This document shows, piece after piece, positions 18,177-27,210 of a stretch of 64,000 nt of DNA (position 1 is its first letter; each line of letters starts with the position of its first letter). The position numbers were made by a program, and so were the translations under genes. The notes beneath the pieces are model-generated. The model was given only the letters and a program-made list of their open reading frames with translations. It was not told the origin of the DNA and ran no database searches. This DNA comes from Bordetella genomosp. 12 (GTDB lineage: Bacteria > Pseudomonadota > Gammaproteobacteria > Burkholderiales > Burkholderiaceae_B): NCBI RefSeq assembly GCF_002261355.1, contig NZ_NEVU01000002.1, positions 496,001-560,000 of the forward strand. The letters run 5' to 3'.

Positions 18177-19754
18177 TTACTTCTGTTCGATGTAGACGTC
18201 GTCGAAAGTCTCGTTCATGCCGATGGCGCTCTTGACGAGGTTTTTGACTTTGGAGCGGTAGATCGTGGGGAATTCCATGTCCACGAGATAACCGTTGGCG
18301 ACATCGTTGACCAGGGTGTTCTGCAGCTTGCTGTAGAGGGCCTGGCGCTTGGCGGGATCGACTTCGGAGGCGGCCTCGGTCCACCAGGCGTCCGTCTCGG
18401 GGTTGTTATAGCCCTGCACGTTGGCAAAGGGCGAACCCTTGACGATGTTCGACCCGATATACAAGCGCTGCACGCCCAGCGCGGGGTCGCCGTACTGGTA
18501 GGTGTAGTTGGTGGTCAGATCGAAGTCCCAGTTGCCGGTGCGCGAGGCCCAGCCACCGGCGTCGGTGGATTCGATCTGTACCTTGAACCCCAGTTGCTCG
18601 AGCGACTGCTTGGTGTACTCGCCCAGACGGTCCCAGGTCGAACCATAGGGAAAGGCCAGCTGCCGGATGGTGTAGTCCTGGGGCTTGATGCCGGACTCCT
18701 TGATCAGTTCGCGTGCCTTCTTCATGTCGAAGGGCATGGCGGGCATGTTCTTGTCGTAGAACATCTCCGTCGTCACGAAGGGGCTGGTCGAGGCCTTGCC
18801 CTGACCGAAGAAAATGTTGTCGACGATCATCTTGCGATTCAGCGCCGACATCACGGCCTGGCGCACCTTGACGTTGTCAAAGGGCGGTTTGCGCATGTTG
18901 AAGATCAGATAGGCTTGCGGCGAGAGCATCTCCCAGCCTTGCGTGGTGTACTCGGTGTTGGGCTGGGCGCGCAGGCGCTTGACGTCGACGTTATCGACGT
19001 CGCCGCCGCGCAGCACGTCCACGCTGCCGCGTTCATAGGCCACCGCGCGCGATGCCGAGTCGGGAATCACATTGAAGATCAGCTCATCCAGATAGGGTTT
19101 GCCGGGCTTCCAGTAATCCGGATTGCGCGCCAGTTTGATGTACTCGCCGCGCTTCCATTCCTTGAACATGAACGGGCCGGTACCGATGGGCTTCTGGTTG
19201 GCGGGATTGGTCGCATAGTCCGTGCCGGCATAGATGTGCTTGGGCATCATCGGCGCGAAGCCCGGCTCGAACATCAGCATGAAGGCCGGGAAGGGCGATT
19301 TCAACGAGATCTTCACCGTCTTGTCGTCGATCTTGTCGACCTTGTCGATGAACTTGTTCAGGATCACGCGGGCGCGGGCGTGCACCTTGGGCAGCAGCTC
19401 GGTCAGCGAAAACACCACGTCATCGGCTGTGAAAGGCTGGCCGTCGTGCCACTTGACGTTGTCTTGCAGGTGGAAGGTGTACGACAACCCATCCGGGCTC
19501 GCTTCCCAGGACTTGGCCAGGCCCGGCTGGGGTTTGAGGTCGAAGGAGTAGGTCAGCAGGCTTTCATAGATTTTGCCGGCAACGAACTGCGTGGGGCCCT
19601 GCTGGTTCAGGGCGGGGATGAGGATAGGCGGCTCGGGTTGCACGATCATGCTGAGCGTGCCGCCCTTGGTCTGTGCCCAGGCGGCGCTCATGGGCAGAGC
19701 GGCGGCCAGGGCGAGGGCGCAAGCGGAGAGTTTGAGGGCGTGGTTCAGTTTCAC
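18177..19754 (-). CDS. ABC substrate-binding protein, SBP_bac_5 (dipeptide/oligopeptide) family
   Basis: 525 residues including a signal peptide (basic MKLNH start, Ala/Leu core, AWA-Q cleavage near residue 28). The family 5 core is clear: SYTFHLQDNVKWHDGQPFTA and a GTGPFMFKEW block. The start GTG at 19754 was preferred because GGGAGG lies 6 bases upstream and the signal peptide begins there; ATGs at 19790 and 19814 would add an unlikely leader. Family members bind peptides, but also nickel, opines, agrocinopines or other amines. First gene of the ten-gene operon; it defines the imported substrate. Confidence 0.93.
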   Translation of the reverse strand: MKLNHALKLSACALALAAALPMSAAWAQTKGGTLSMIVQPEPPILIPALNQQGPTQFVAGKIYESLLTYSFDLKPQPGLAKSWEASPDGLSYTFHLQDNVKWHDGQPFTADDVVFSLTELLPKVHARARVILNKFIDKVDKIDDKTVKISLKSPFPAFMLMFEPGFAPMMPKHIYAGTDYATNPANQKPIGTGPFMFKEWKRGEYIKLARNPDYWKPGKPYLDELIFNVIPDSASRAVAYERGSVDVLRGGDVDNVDVKRLRAQPNTEYTTQGWEMLSPQAYLIFNMRKPPFDNVKVRQAVMSALNRKMIVDNIFFGQGKASTSPFVTTEMFYDKNMPAMPFDMKKARELIKESGIKPQDYTIRQLAFPYGSTWDRLGEYTKQSLEQLGFKVQIESTDAGGWASRTGNWDFDLTTNYTYQYGDPALGVQRLYIGSNIVKGSPFANVQGYNNPETDAWWTEAASEVDPAKRQALYSKLQNTLVNDVANGYLVDMEFPTIYRSKVKNLVKSAIGMNETFDDVYIEQK

Positions 19755-20144
19755 TGCGAGCCTCCCGGCTGTCTTGAGAGTAATGGGCATGAAGTGCCTG
19801 GTGGGTTCAAGCAAATCTCATGCCATGGCGGATGGTGGGGCCGGCGTACGCGGGTAGCGCTTGCCGGTTGCTGCATTGCGGTGCATGAACGGCCCGCCGC
19901 GCACCGCTGCGGCGATTCGTTCAGGCAGTGGGCGAGCCGCCGGGCTGCAGGCAGTGCCGCGTGGGCCCGGCCGCCGCTGGGCGTGGTTCCGCCGCTCTCT
20001 GGGGCCCGGTCAGGGCCGCGGTGTTGTCCGTTTGCAAGTTTTTCCCCTTTGCATTTGTGTGGACGTCGTTTTGATGCTGATGCAGCGTATCGAATATTTG
20101 GTACTCTCAATAGATCCAAATTGATTAGAGTTTCTGGTGCCACT
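19755..20144. other. 390-base divergent regulatory region between ABC operon and MocR gene
   Basis: No protein gene is supported here. The half next to the regulator is visibly lower in GC and should hold both promoters. An inverted repeat ATTTGG (20096-20101) / CCAAAT (20116-20121) with 14-base spacing lies just upstream of the regulator start; see the operator entry. I could not pick reliable -35/-10 boxes for the ABC operon. Confidence 0.6.
20096..20121. promoter_or_regulatory. Possible operator of the MocR-type regulator
   Basis: ATTTGG and CCAAAT form an inverted repeat whose centres are about 20 bases apart, two helical turns, directly upstream of the regulator coding region and in the shared divergent space. 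MocR/GabR proteins bind paired sites upstream of the operons they control and of themselves. Position supports the idea; the repeat is short and could be chance. Confidence 0.35.
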
Positions 20145-21689
20145 TTGAAAGAACTGATTCTGTCGGAGCGTTTGCTGCAAGGTTTGGAGCGGCGCGGCGC
20201 CACGCCGTTGTCCAGGCAAATCTGCGACACGCTGCGCGCGCTGATTCTCGGCGGAGAGCTTCCTGCAGGAACCAAGCTGCCTGCCACTCGGGCGCTGGCC
20301 GCCGACATCGGGTTATCCCGTAATACCGTTTTGCACGCTTATGACCAGTTGCTGGCCGAGGGCTATCTGATTTCGGCCTTCGGAAGTGGTACCTTCGTTT
20401 GCGATACGGTGCCAGCACCACAAGAAGCCTTGCCTGGGCGGCCCGCCGATGGTCCGGCCAGTCCTTTTCTGCTGTCGCGGCGTGGCAGCAAACTGGTGCA
20501 GGAAGCGTCGGCATCCGATCAACAATGGGGGGCGTTTGTCTCCGGCGTGCCCGACGTGGCCGCGTTCCCGCGCGCCATCTGGAATCGCCTGCTGGCGCGG
20601 CGCTGGCGGCAGCAAACCCCCGAACTGCTCACCTACGCCAATGGCTCGGGCTACATGCCCTTGCGCCAGGCGCTGGCCGAACACCTGCGCCTGGCGCGCT
20701 CGGTGCGCTGCGAACCCGATCAGATCGTCATCACCACCGGCATTCATCAGTCCATCAGCCTGCTTTCGCGCCTGTTGGGCGATACTGGCAATACCGCCTG
20801 GATGGAGGACCCCGGGTATTGGGGCGCGCGGTCCACGCTGGTGGCCTGTGGCATTACGCCCGTGCCGGTGGCCGTGGACGATGAAGGGATGGCGCCCAAC
20901 CCTGAGCAGCTGCAGGAGCCGCCGCGATTCATTTTCGTGACGCCATCGCACCAATATCCGCTGGGCATGGTCATGAGCCTGGCGCGGCGGCGCATGCTGC
21001 TGGAGTACGCGCACAAACGCGGCGCCTGGATCGTCGAGGACGACTACGACAGCGAGTTCCGGTTCGACGGCAGGCCGATCGGTTCCTTGCAAGGCCTGGA
21101 CGCGCATGACCGGGTGCTCTATCTGGGCACGTTCTCGAAAACCCTGTTTCCGGGATTTCGCATGGGCTATATGGTGTTGCCGCGCAGGTTGGCGCCGCAT
21201 TTCGCAACCGGCTTGTCCGAGCTGTATCGCGAAGGCCGCTTGATGGAACAGGCGGTCCTGGCCGATTTCATCGAGGGCGGGCATTACGCCAGCCATATCC
21301 GCCGCATGAAGCAGCGCTACGCCAGCCGCCAGGCCGTGCTCAGGGCGGCCATTGCCAAGCAGTTCGGCGCCGACTGGCCGGTATCGACGCATGAAGCCGG
21401 TCTGCATCTGGTGCTGCACTTGCCGCAAGGCACGGATGACCTGGGGATTTCGATCGCCGCGCGCACGCTGGGCCTGACGGCCCGCCCCTTGTCGCGCTAC
21501 TACGCCGATGAAAGCCGGGCCAGGCCCGGGCTGCTGCTGGGGTACGCCTGCGTGCCCGAGGAGGAACTCGGGCCGGCTTTCGAGCGCCTGACCCAGGTCA
21601 TCACGCCGGCGCTCGAACATGTGCAGCGTTCGCAGGGCGCGGCCGTGCGCAGCGATCGCCTCAATGAGCAGGCCTGGAGCGGAGCCTGA
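20145..21689 (+). CDS. MocR/GabR-family transcriptional regulator (GntR HTH + aminotransferase-like domain)
   Basis: About 514 residues. The N-terminal winged HTH contains TPLSRQICDTLRALILGG, GTKLPATRALAADIGLSRNT and the wing GYLISAFGSGTFV; a linker leads to a class I aminotransferase-like domain with the PLP site FSKTLFPGFRMGYM. GabR-type members sense GABA with PLP and activate gabT, which fits the divergent operon carrying gabT and puuC. No ATG is in frame near the HTH. TTG at 20145 (LKELILSERLL) was chosen, with TTG at 20121 as alternative. The 3 kb of open frame upstream is antisense to the dpp genes and spurious. Confidence 0.87.
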   Translation: MKELILSERLLQGLERRGATPLSRQICDTLRALILGGELPAGTKLPATRALAADIGLSRNTVLHAYDQLLAEGYLISAFGSGTFVCDTVPAPQEALPGRPADGPASPFLLSRRGSKLVQEASASDQQWGAFVSGVPDVAAFPRAIWNRLLARRWRQQTPELLTYANGSGYMPLRQALAEHLRLARSVRCEPDQIVITTGIHQSISLLSRLLGDTGNTAWMEDPGYWGARSTLVACGITPVPVAVDDEGMAPNPEQLQEPPRFIFVTPSHQYPLGMVMSLARRRMLLEYAHKRGAWIVEDDYDSEFRFDGRPIGSLQGLDAHDRVLYLGTFSKTLFPGFRMGYMVLPRRLAPHFATGLSELYREGRLMEQAVLADFIEGGHYASHIRRMKQRYASRQAVLRAAIAKQFGADWPVSTHEAGLHLVLHLPQGTDDLGISIAARTLGLTARPLSRYYADESRARPGLLLGYACVPEEELGPAFERLTQVITPALEHVQRSQGAAVRSDRLNEQAWSGA

Positions 21690-21771
21690 GGGGGCTGGCC
21701 GGGCCAGCCGCCCACCCTTTATGATGCGCGGGAGACGCGCCGTGTCGGCGTGTCACCTTGGAGACATTCGG

Positions 21772-22842
21772 GTGGCTGCACAGAAACACAGAATCGCCGT
21801 GATTCCCGGCGACGGTATTGGCAAGGAGGTCGTGCCCGAGGGGCTGCGCGTGCTCGATGCGGCGGCCTCGCGCTTTGGCATTGATTTCCAGTGGGATCAC
21901 TTCGACTGGAGCTGCGATCATTACGCCAAACACGGCAAGATGATGCCCGATGACTGGATGCAGCAGATCGGCAGCCATGAGGCCATCTTCTTTGGGGCCA
22001 TCGGCTGGCCGGCCACGGTGCCGGACCACGAAGCGCTCTGGGGCTCGCTGTTTCGTTTCCGCCGCGACTTCGATCAATACATCAATCTGCGCCCTGTGCG
22101 CCTGATGCCCGGCGTGCCGTCGCCGCTGGCCAACCGGCAGCCCGGCGAGATCGATTTTTTCATCGTGCGCGAAAACACCGAAGGTGAGTACTCCAACAGC
22201 GGCGGTCGGCTGTTTGCAGGCACCGAGCGCGAGGTCGTGATTCAGGAAAGCGTGTTCACGCGCGTGGGCGCCGACCGGGTGTTGAAGTTCGCCTTCGAGC
22301 TGGCCCAAAAGCGCGGCAAGCACCTGACCGCTGCGACCAAGTCCAATGGCATTTCAATTTCCATGCCGTGGTGGGATGAGCGCGTGGCCGATATCGCCAC
22401 GCAATACCCCGACGTGCGTTGGGACAAATACCACATCGATATTCTGTGCGCGCACTTCGTGCAGCATCCGGATTGGTTCGATGTGGTGGTGGCCTCGAAT
22501 CTGTTCGGCGACATTCTTTCCGATCTCGGGCCGGCCTGCACCGGCACCATCGGTATCGCCCCGTCGGCCAATCTCAACCCCGAGCGCAAGTTTCCTTCGC
22601 TGTTCGAGCCGGTGCACGGATCGGCGCCCGACATCTACGGCAAGGGCATCGCCAATCCGATCGGGCAGATCTGGAGCGGCGCGCTGATGCTGGATTTCCT
22701 GGGCTATCCGCAGGCCTCGCAGGCCATCGTCTCGGCCATCGAGACGGTGCTGGCCGAGGGGCCCCGCACGCCCGACATGAAGGGCAAGGCGAGCACCGCG
22801 GACGTCGGCCGCGCCATTGCCGAGATCGTGGCCAAGGCCTGA
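21772..22842 (+). CDS. Tartrate/D-malate dehydrogenase (isocitrate/isopropylmalate dehydrogenase family)
   Basis: 356 residues. It carries IPGDGIGKEV at the start, ENTEGEYSN for substrate and metal binding, the core VVASNLFGDILSDLG, and the cofactor block FEPVHGSAPDIYGKGIANP. The stretch SANLNPERKFPSLFEP is the version found in TtuC/DmlA (tartrate or D-malate) enzymes rather than LeuB. It oxidatively decarboxylates a 2-hydroxy-dicarboxylate with NAD. The start GTG at 21772 has GGAG 8 bases upstream and matches the family N-terminus. Confidence 0.88.
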   Translation: MAAQKHRIAVIPGDGIGKEVVPEGLRVLDAAASRFGIDFQWDHFDWSCDHYAKHGKMMPDDWMQQIGSHEAIFFGAIGWPATVPDHEALWGSLFRFRRDFDQYINLRPVRLMPGVPSPLANRQPGEIDFFIVRENTEGEYSNSGGRLFAGTEREVVIQESVFTRVGADRVLKFAFELAQKRGKHLTAATKSNGISISMPWWDERVADIATQYPDVRWDKYHIDILCAHFVQHPDWFDVVVASNLFGDILSDLGPACTGTIGIAPSANLNPERKFPSLFEPVHGSAPDIYGKGIANPIGQIWSGALMLDFLGYPQASQAIVSAIETVLAEGPRTPDMKGKASTADVGRAIAEIVAKA

Positions 22843-22845
22843 ATG

Positions 22846-22872
22846 ACAAGGCCCGCCATTGGCGGGCCTTGT
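22846..22872. terminator. Bidirectional hairpin between convergent genes
   Basis: ACAAGGCCCGCC (22846-22857), a 3-base loop, then the perfect complement (22861-22872). It starts 4 bases after the dehydrogenase stop and lies 19 bases from the end of the convergent efflux operon. No long T-run follows, but the 12-bp GC-rich stem in a convergent gap suits a two-way terminator. Confidence 0.7.
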
Positions 22873-22890
22873 GTGCGGTGACGCGGCGTC

Positions 22891-24483
22891 TCAGTGGGCG
22901 CCGGCTGCCGCCTCGGCTGCGCCGTCGTCCTTGCCCTTGCCGCGCGAAGACTTGGGCCGGGCGAACCACACCGTGCCGATGAGGAGCACGAAGATGATGG
23001 CCGAGGCGTAGAAGATATCCACCGCCGCCATGGTGTAGGCCTGGTTGTTGACCATGCCGTCGACCACGCTGAGTGATTGCTGGTGGTCCAGCCCCATGGT
23101 GCTTTGCAGCGTTCCCATGATCTGATCGAAAGCCTGCTGCCCCGGTTTGGCCGACTCGGTCATCTGGGCGTGATGCAGGGTGGCGCGATTGTCCCACAGC
23201 GTCGTGGCGATCGACGTGCCGAAGGCGCCCGCCGTCAGCCGCGCGAAGTTGGACAGGCCCGATGCGGCAGGGATGCGGCTGGGATCCAGCCCCGACAGCG
23301 TGATCGAGGTCAGCGGCACGAAGAACATGGCCATGGCGGCGCCCTGGATGATGGTCGGAATCATCAGTGTGCGCATGTCCGTCTGCGTATTGAAGCCCGC
23401 GCGCATGAAGCACACCAGCGCGAAGATCATGAAAGCCACGGTCACGATCTGGCGCGGATCGCGGGTAGCCAGCATCTTGCCGACGATGGGCGTGAGCAGA
23501 ATCGCCAGCAATCCGACCGGCGCGGTCACCATGCCGGCGTAGGTGGCCGTGTAACCCATATTGCTTTGCAGCCAGAGCGGCAGCAGCACCACGTTGCCGA
23601 AGAACACCCCGTAAGCCGTCGCCAGCGCCAGCGCGCCCACCGTGAAATTGCGCTCCTTGAACAGCCGCAAGTCCACCACGGGATGGGCGTCGGTGAGCTC
23701 CCAGATCAGGAAGAAAACGAAGGCGGCGAAGGCGACCGCGGCCAGGGCGATGATGGTGGGGCTGGCGAACCAATCCAGCTCCTTGCCCTTGTCCAGCATG
23801 ATCTGCAGGCTGCCCACCCAGATGACCAGCAGAAACAGGCCGACCTTGTCGATGGGCAGCTTGCGGGTGAGCGATTCACGGTCGCGGAAGATGCGCCAGC
23901 TGATCCAGGCGGCCAACAGGCCCACGGGCACGTTGATATAGAAAATCCACGGCCAGGTGTAGTTATCCGATATCCAGCCGCCCAGTAGCGGCCCGGCCAC
24001 CGGCGCGACCAGGGTCGTCATCGACCACACCGCCAGTGCCATGCCCGCCTTTTCGCGCGGGAACGCGCCCAGCATCAAGGCCTGCGACAGCGGAATCATG
24101 GGGCCGGCGACCAGGCCTTGCAGCACCCGGAAAGCGATCAGCGCCTCCAGCGTGGGCGAGAAGCCGCACAGCCAGGAGGCCAGCACGAAGAGCAGGGTGG
24201 ACGTCACGAACAGCCGCACTTGCCCGAACCGCTGCGTCAGCCACCCCGTCAAGGGCACGGTGATGGCGTTGGCCACGGCAAACGAGGTGATGACCCAGGT
24301 GCCCTGGCTGCTGCTCACCCCGAGGTCGCCCGAGATGGTGGGAATCGACACGTTGGCGATGGAGGTGTCCAGCACGTTCATGAACACCGCCGTCGACAGC
24401 GCGACAGAGCCGATGATGCGGGTGGCACCTTCCAGCGGCGGGTAGGGCCCGCCGGAGGGCGCCTTGCGGGCTTGCTCGCTCAT
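22891..24483 (-). CDS. emrB: EmrB-type multidrug efflux MFS permease (DHA2, 14 TMS)
   Basis: 530 residues with about 14 membrane segments. DHA2 features: LDTSIANVSIPTISGDLG in helix 1 and a motif C stretch with GPLLGGWISDNYTWPWIFYINV. It is the proton-driven pump of a tripartite efflux system, working with the membrane-fusion protein whose stop overlaps its ATG by four bases, and with the NodT-type outer membrane protein encoded just before. The C-terminus is a basic/acidic tail. Confidence 0.92.
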   Translation of the reverse strand: MSEQARKAPSGGPYPPLEGATRIIGSVALSTAVFMNVLDTSIANVSIPTISGDLGVSSSQGTWVITSFAVANAITVPLTGWLTQRFGQVRLFVTSTLLFVLASWLCGFSPTLEALIAFRVLQGLVAGPMIPLSQALMLGAFPREKAGMALAVWSMTTLVAPVAGPLLGGWISDNYTWPWIFYINVPVGLLAAWISWRIFRDRESLTRKLPIDKVGLFLLVIWVGSLQIMLDKGKELDWFASPTIIALAAVAFAAFVFFLIWELTDAHPVVDLRLFKERNFTVGALALATAYGVFFGNVVLLPLWLQSNMGYTATYAGMVTAPVGLLAILLTPIVGKMLATRDPRQIVTVAFMIFALVCFMRAGFNTQTDMRTLMIPTIIQGAAMAMFFVPLTSITLSGLDPSRIPAASGLSNFARLTAGAFGTSIATTLWDNRATLHHAQMTESAKPGQQAFDQIMGTLQSTMGLDHQQSLSVVDGMVNNQAYTMAAVDIFYASAIIFVLLIGTVWFARPKSSRGKGKDDGAAEAAAGAH

Positions 24484-25664
24484 GATTGCAGATTGTCTTT
24501 GATGATCTTGGCGATGAGGGCGTCGGCTTCGCCATGCGCGGCGTCGAAGGCGCGGGTGGACCAGGCCGGCTCGGAGCGCGCCGCCGTCAGGGCCGGGCCG
24601 TCATCCTTGCCGACATCGACCTCCACGTCCATGGACAGGCCGACGCGCAGCGGGTGTTTCTTGAGGTCTTCCGGGTCGAGCGCGATACGCACGGGAACGC
24701 GCTGCACGACCTTGATCCAGTTGCCGGTGGCGTTTTGCGCCGGCAGCAAGGCAAAGGCGCTGCCGGTGCCGGCGTCCATGCCGATGACCTTGCCATGGTA
24801 TTTCACCGAGCTGCCGTACAGATCGGCGGTCATGGTCACGGGCTGGCCGATGCGCATATGGCGCAACTGGCCTTCCTTGAAATTGGCTTCGACCCAGACC
24901 TGGTCCAGCGGCACGACGTTCATCAGGACCGAGCCGGGCGCCACGCGCTGGCCGACCTGAACGCTGCGGCGGGCGATCATGCCGTCGACGGGCGCCGGCA
25001 GCACCGTGCGCGAGCTGGCCAGCCAGGCATTACGCAGGTTGGCCGCCGCCTGGCGCACGTCGGGATGGTTCTCGACGGACGTGCCCTGGGTCAAGGCCTG
25101 GTTGGTGACCTGCTTGGCCTGGGCCGAGGCCAGTGCCGCGCGGGCCTGCGCCAGCCCGGCCTGGGCCGTTTTCAGCGTGGTTTCGGCGTGCAGGATTTCT
25201 TCGCCGCTCACGCCGCCGGAAGCCGCCAGCGCCTGGCGGCGCTTGAGGTCGCTCTGCGCGCGGTTCAGGTCAGCCTGGGCGCGGCCGATATCGGCTTGCC
25301 GCACGTCAACGTCGGCGGCCAGGCTGTCGTTCTGCACGTAGAGTGTGCGCACCTGGCGCACGGTCTGGGCCAGCTTGGCCTCGGCCTGTTGCAGGGCGAC
25401 ATCGGTGTCGGCCGAGTCCAGGCGGACCAGCGGTTGGCCCGCCTTGACCATATCCGTGTCGTCGGTTTCGATGGCCACGACGGTGCCGGGCACCTGCGGC
25501 GTGATCTGCACGAGGTTGCCATGCACGTAGGCGTCGTCCGTGCTTTCGAAGTGCGAGCCAAACAGCGCCCACCAGGCGCCGTAGACCAAGGCCAGGACGA
25601 TGAAGGCGCCGGTTGCGATCAACAGCAGGCGCTTGCGTGCGGGATGGGTAGAGGGGGAGGTCAT
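24480..25664 (-). CDS. emrA: EmrA-type membrane-fusion (adaptor) protein
   Basis: 394 residues: one N-terminal membrane helix (about residues 13-32), a lipoyl half-motif (VHGNLVQITPQVPGTVVAIE), a long coiled-coil hairpin with many Ala/Gln/Arg heptads, the second lipoyl half (LPAPVDGMIARRSVQVGQRV) and a beta-barrel region. This is the HlyD/EmrA layout. It links the inner-membrane pump to the outer-membrane channel. Ten codons or fewer separate it from the upstream outer membrane factor gene. Confidence 0.93.
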   Translation of the reverse strand: MTSPSTHPARKRLLLIATGAFIVLALVYGAWWALFGSHFESTDDAYVHGNLVQITPQVPGTVVAIETDDTDMVKAGQPLVRLDSADTDVALQQAEAKLAQTVRQVRTLYVQNDSLAADVDVRQADIGRAQADLNRAQSDLKRRQALAASGGVSGEEILHAETTLKTAQAGLAQARAALASAQAKQVTNQALTQGTSVENHPDVRQAAANLRNAWLASSRTVLPAPVDGMIARRSVQVGQRVAPGSVLMNVVPLDQVWVEANFKEGQLRHMRIGQPVTMTADLYGSSVKYHGKVIGMDAGTGSAFALLPAQNATGNWIKVVQRVPVRIALDPEDLKKHPLRVGLSMDVEVDVGKDDGPALTAARSEPAWSTRAFDAAHGEADALIAKIIKDNLQS

Positions 25665-25673
25665 GGCAAGCGG

Positions 25674-27089
25674 TCAGTGAGTATGGGAAGGTGAGGAGCC
25701 AGCAGCGGGCGCGTAGCCGCCGCCCAGGGCATAAGCCAGATCGGCATCGAGCTGATAGGCGCGGTACTGCAGATCCGTCAACAGCCGGGCCTGCGCCAGC
25801 ACGCCGTCTTGCGCAAGCAGCACCGAAAGGTAGTTGCCCAGGCCGCTGCGGTAGCGCCGGACGGCCAGATCGTAGGCGCCTTCGATGGCCTGATGGGCCT
25901 GCCGGCGTTCGGTCTTTTCCCGGTCGATCAGGCGCAAGGCATCCAGCGCATCGCCGACTTGCTGCACGGCCGTCAGCACGGTCTGGTTGTAATCGGACAC
26001 GGCCAGATCGGCATCGGCACGGCTGCCCGCCAGGTTGGCGTTGAGTTCACCGCCATGAAAGATGGGCAGGGTGATCGCAGGGCCGACGCCGGCGGTACGG
26101 CTGAAGCGGTCGAACAGCAAATTGGTGCCCAGCGCCTGAAAGCCTGCGAACGCCGCGATATTGACGTTGGGGTAGAACTCGGCCTTGGCGCTGTCGATAC
26201 GGTGGCGTGCGGCCTCGGCGCGCCAGCGCGCGGCCACGACATCGGGCCGGTGGCCCAGCAGTTCCAGCGGCAGGGCCTGCGGCAGGACGCCATCGGCCGC
26301 GCGCAAGGCGACGGCAGTGACGGATTGCATCTGCGCCGGGCTGCTCGCGGTCAGGGCCGCGAGCTGGTTGCGCAGTTGGGCGATCGTGGTTTCGACCTGG
26401 GTCAGATCGACGCGGGCGGCCGCGGCGGCCGACTCGGCCTGCTTGACCTCGACTTCGGTGTCCAATCCGGCTTGCCGGCGGCCCTGGGTCAGTTTCCAGA
26501 CATCGTCGCGTTGTGCGATCACGCGCTTGATGACATCGCGTTGCGCGAAGGCATTCTGCAGATTGAGATAGCTGCGCACCACCGACCGGGCCAGCATATT
26601 GTGTGCGGCCTGGGCGTCGGCCTCGGCGGCATCGCGCTGCGACACGGCGGCCTGCAGACGCGAGCGGTTCTTGCCCCAGAAATCCAGCTCATAGCTGAAG
26701 TCCAGCGCGAAGCGGTTGTCAGAGGCCACCGAGCCGCCCAGCGGGGAGGGGTAGAGATAGTTACCGGAAAGATGCTCGCGGGTCAGGTTGTAGTTGGCGT
26801 CCACGCGCGGCATGAGCGGCGCGCGCGCGCCGGCCATGGCCGCGTTGGCCTGCGCCAGACGCGCCTGCGCCGCTGTCAGCGTCGGGTTGTTCTGCAAGGC
26901 GGCATCGACCAGGCGATCCAGCTGCGGGTCGCCATAGCGTTGCCACCATTGCGTGGTGGGCCAGAGGGTCTGCGTATCGGCCAGCCCCAGTTGGGCCGGC
27001 TCCAGCTCGGCGACCGGTTTGGGGGCCGGGTCCATCAGTGCGCAGCCTGCCAAGGCCAGCACCAATGCGGTGGAAAGGAGACGTTTCAT
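25674..27089 (-). CDS. Outer-membrane efflux lipoprotein, NodT family
   Basis: 471 residues. Signal peptide with lipobox LAGC (Cys16), then two OEP repeats typical of TolC-like channels; family blocks include FDFSYELDFWGKNRSRL (as LDFSYELDFWGKNR) and RPDVVAARWRAEAA. It forms the exit duct of the EmrAB-type pump. ATG at 27089 is preceded by AAAGGAG. The frame upstream to 27236 has no family similarity. First structural gene after marR; an operator-like copy lies at 27126-27141, about 37 bases upstream. Confidence 0.92.
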   Translation of the reverse strand: MKRLLSTALVLALAGCALMDPAPKPVAELEPAQLGLADTQTLWPTTQWWQRYGDPQLDRLVDAALQNNPTLTAAQARLAQANAAMAGARAPLMPRVDANYNLTREHLSGNYLYPSPLGGSVASDNRFALDFSYELDFWGKNRSRLQAAVSQRDAAEADAQAAHNMLARSVVRSYLNLQNAFAQRDVIKRVIAQRDDVWKLTQGRRQAGLDTEVEVKQAESAAAAARVDLTQVETTIAQLRNQLAALTASSPAQMQSVTAVALRAADGVLPQALPLELLGHRPDVVAARWRAEAARHRIDSAKAEFYPNVNIAAFAGFQALGTNLLFDRFSRTAGVGPAITLPIFHGGELNANLAGSRADADLAVSDYNQTVLTAVQQVGDALDALRLIDREKTERRQAHQAIEGAYDLAVRRYRSGLGNYLSVLLAQDGVLAQARLLTDLQYRAYQLDADLAYALGGGYAPAAGSSPSHTH

Positions 27090-27125
27090 CCTGACAGTTT
27101 GCTTAAAATGATTGATTGAGCTGTT

Positions 27126-27141
27126 ATTGACTAGGCAGTAA
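27126..27141 (-). promoter_or_regulatory. MarR operator copy 1 (upstream of efflux genes)
   Basis: Read on the minus strand it is TTACTGCCTAGTCAAT. It matches 15 of 16 bases of the copy upstream of marR (27720-27735). It sits between the marR stop and the NodT-type gene start, where a promoter for the efflux genes alone could be repressed. Confidence 0.68.
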
Positions 27142-27210
27142 TTAGATCGTATCGAAGCGGGTTTTGCGCTAACAACCCGATCGCGAATGAGGTTAACGGC
27201 GCCCGCGCGC

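Noticed and set aside
17079-20120. Three-kilobase open frame in front of the MocR regulator on the plus strand
   Set aside because: It is antisense to the dpp permease and binding-protein genes, has no family similarity before the HTH, and results from GC-rich codon bias leaving the opposite frame open.
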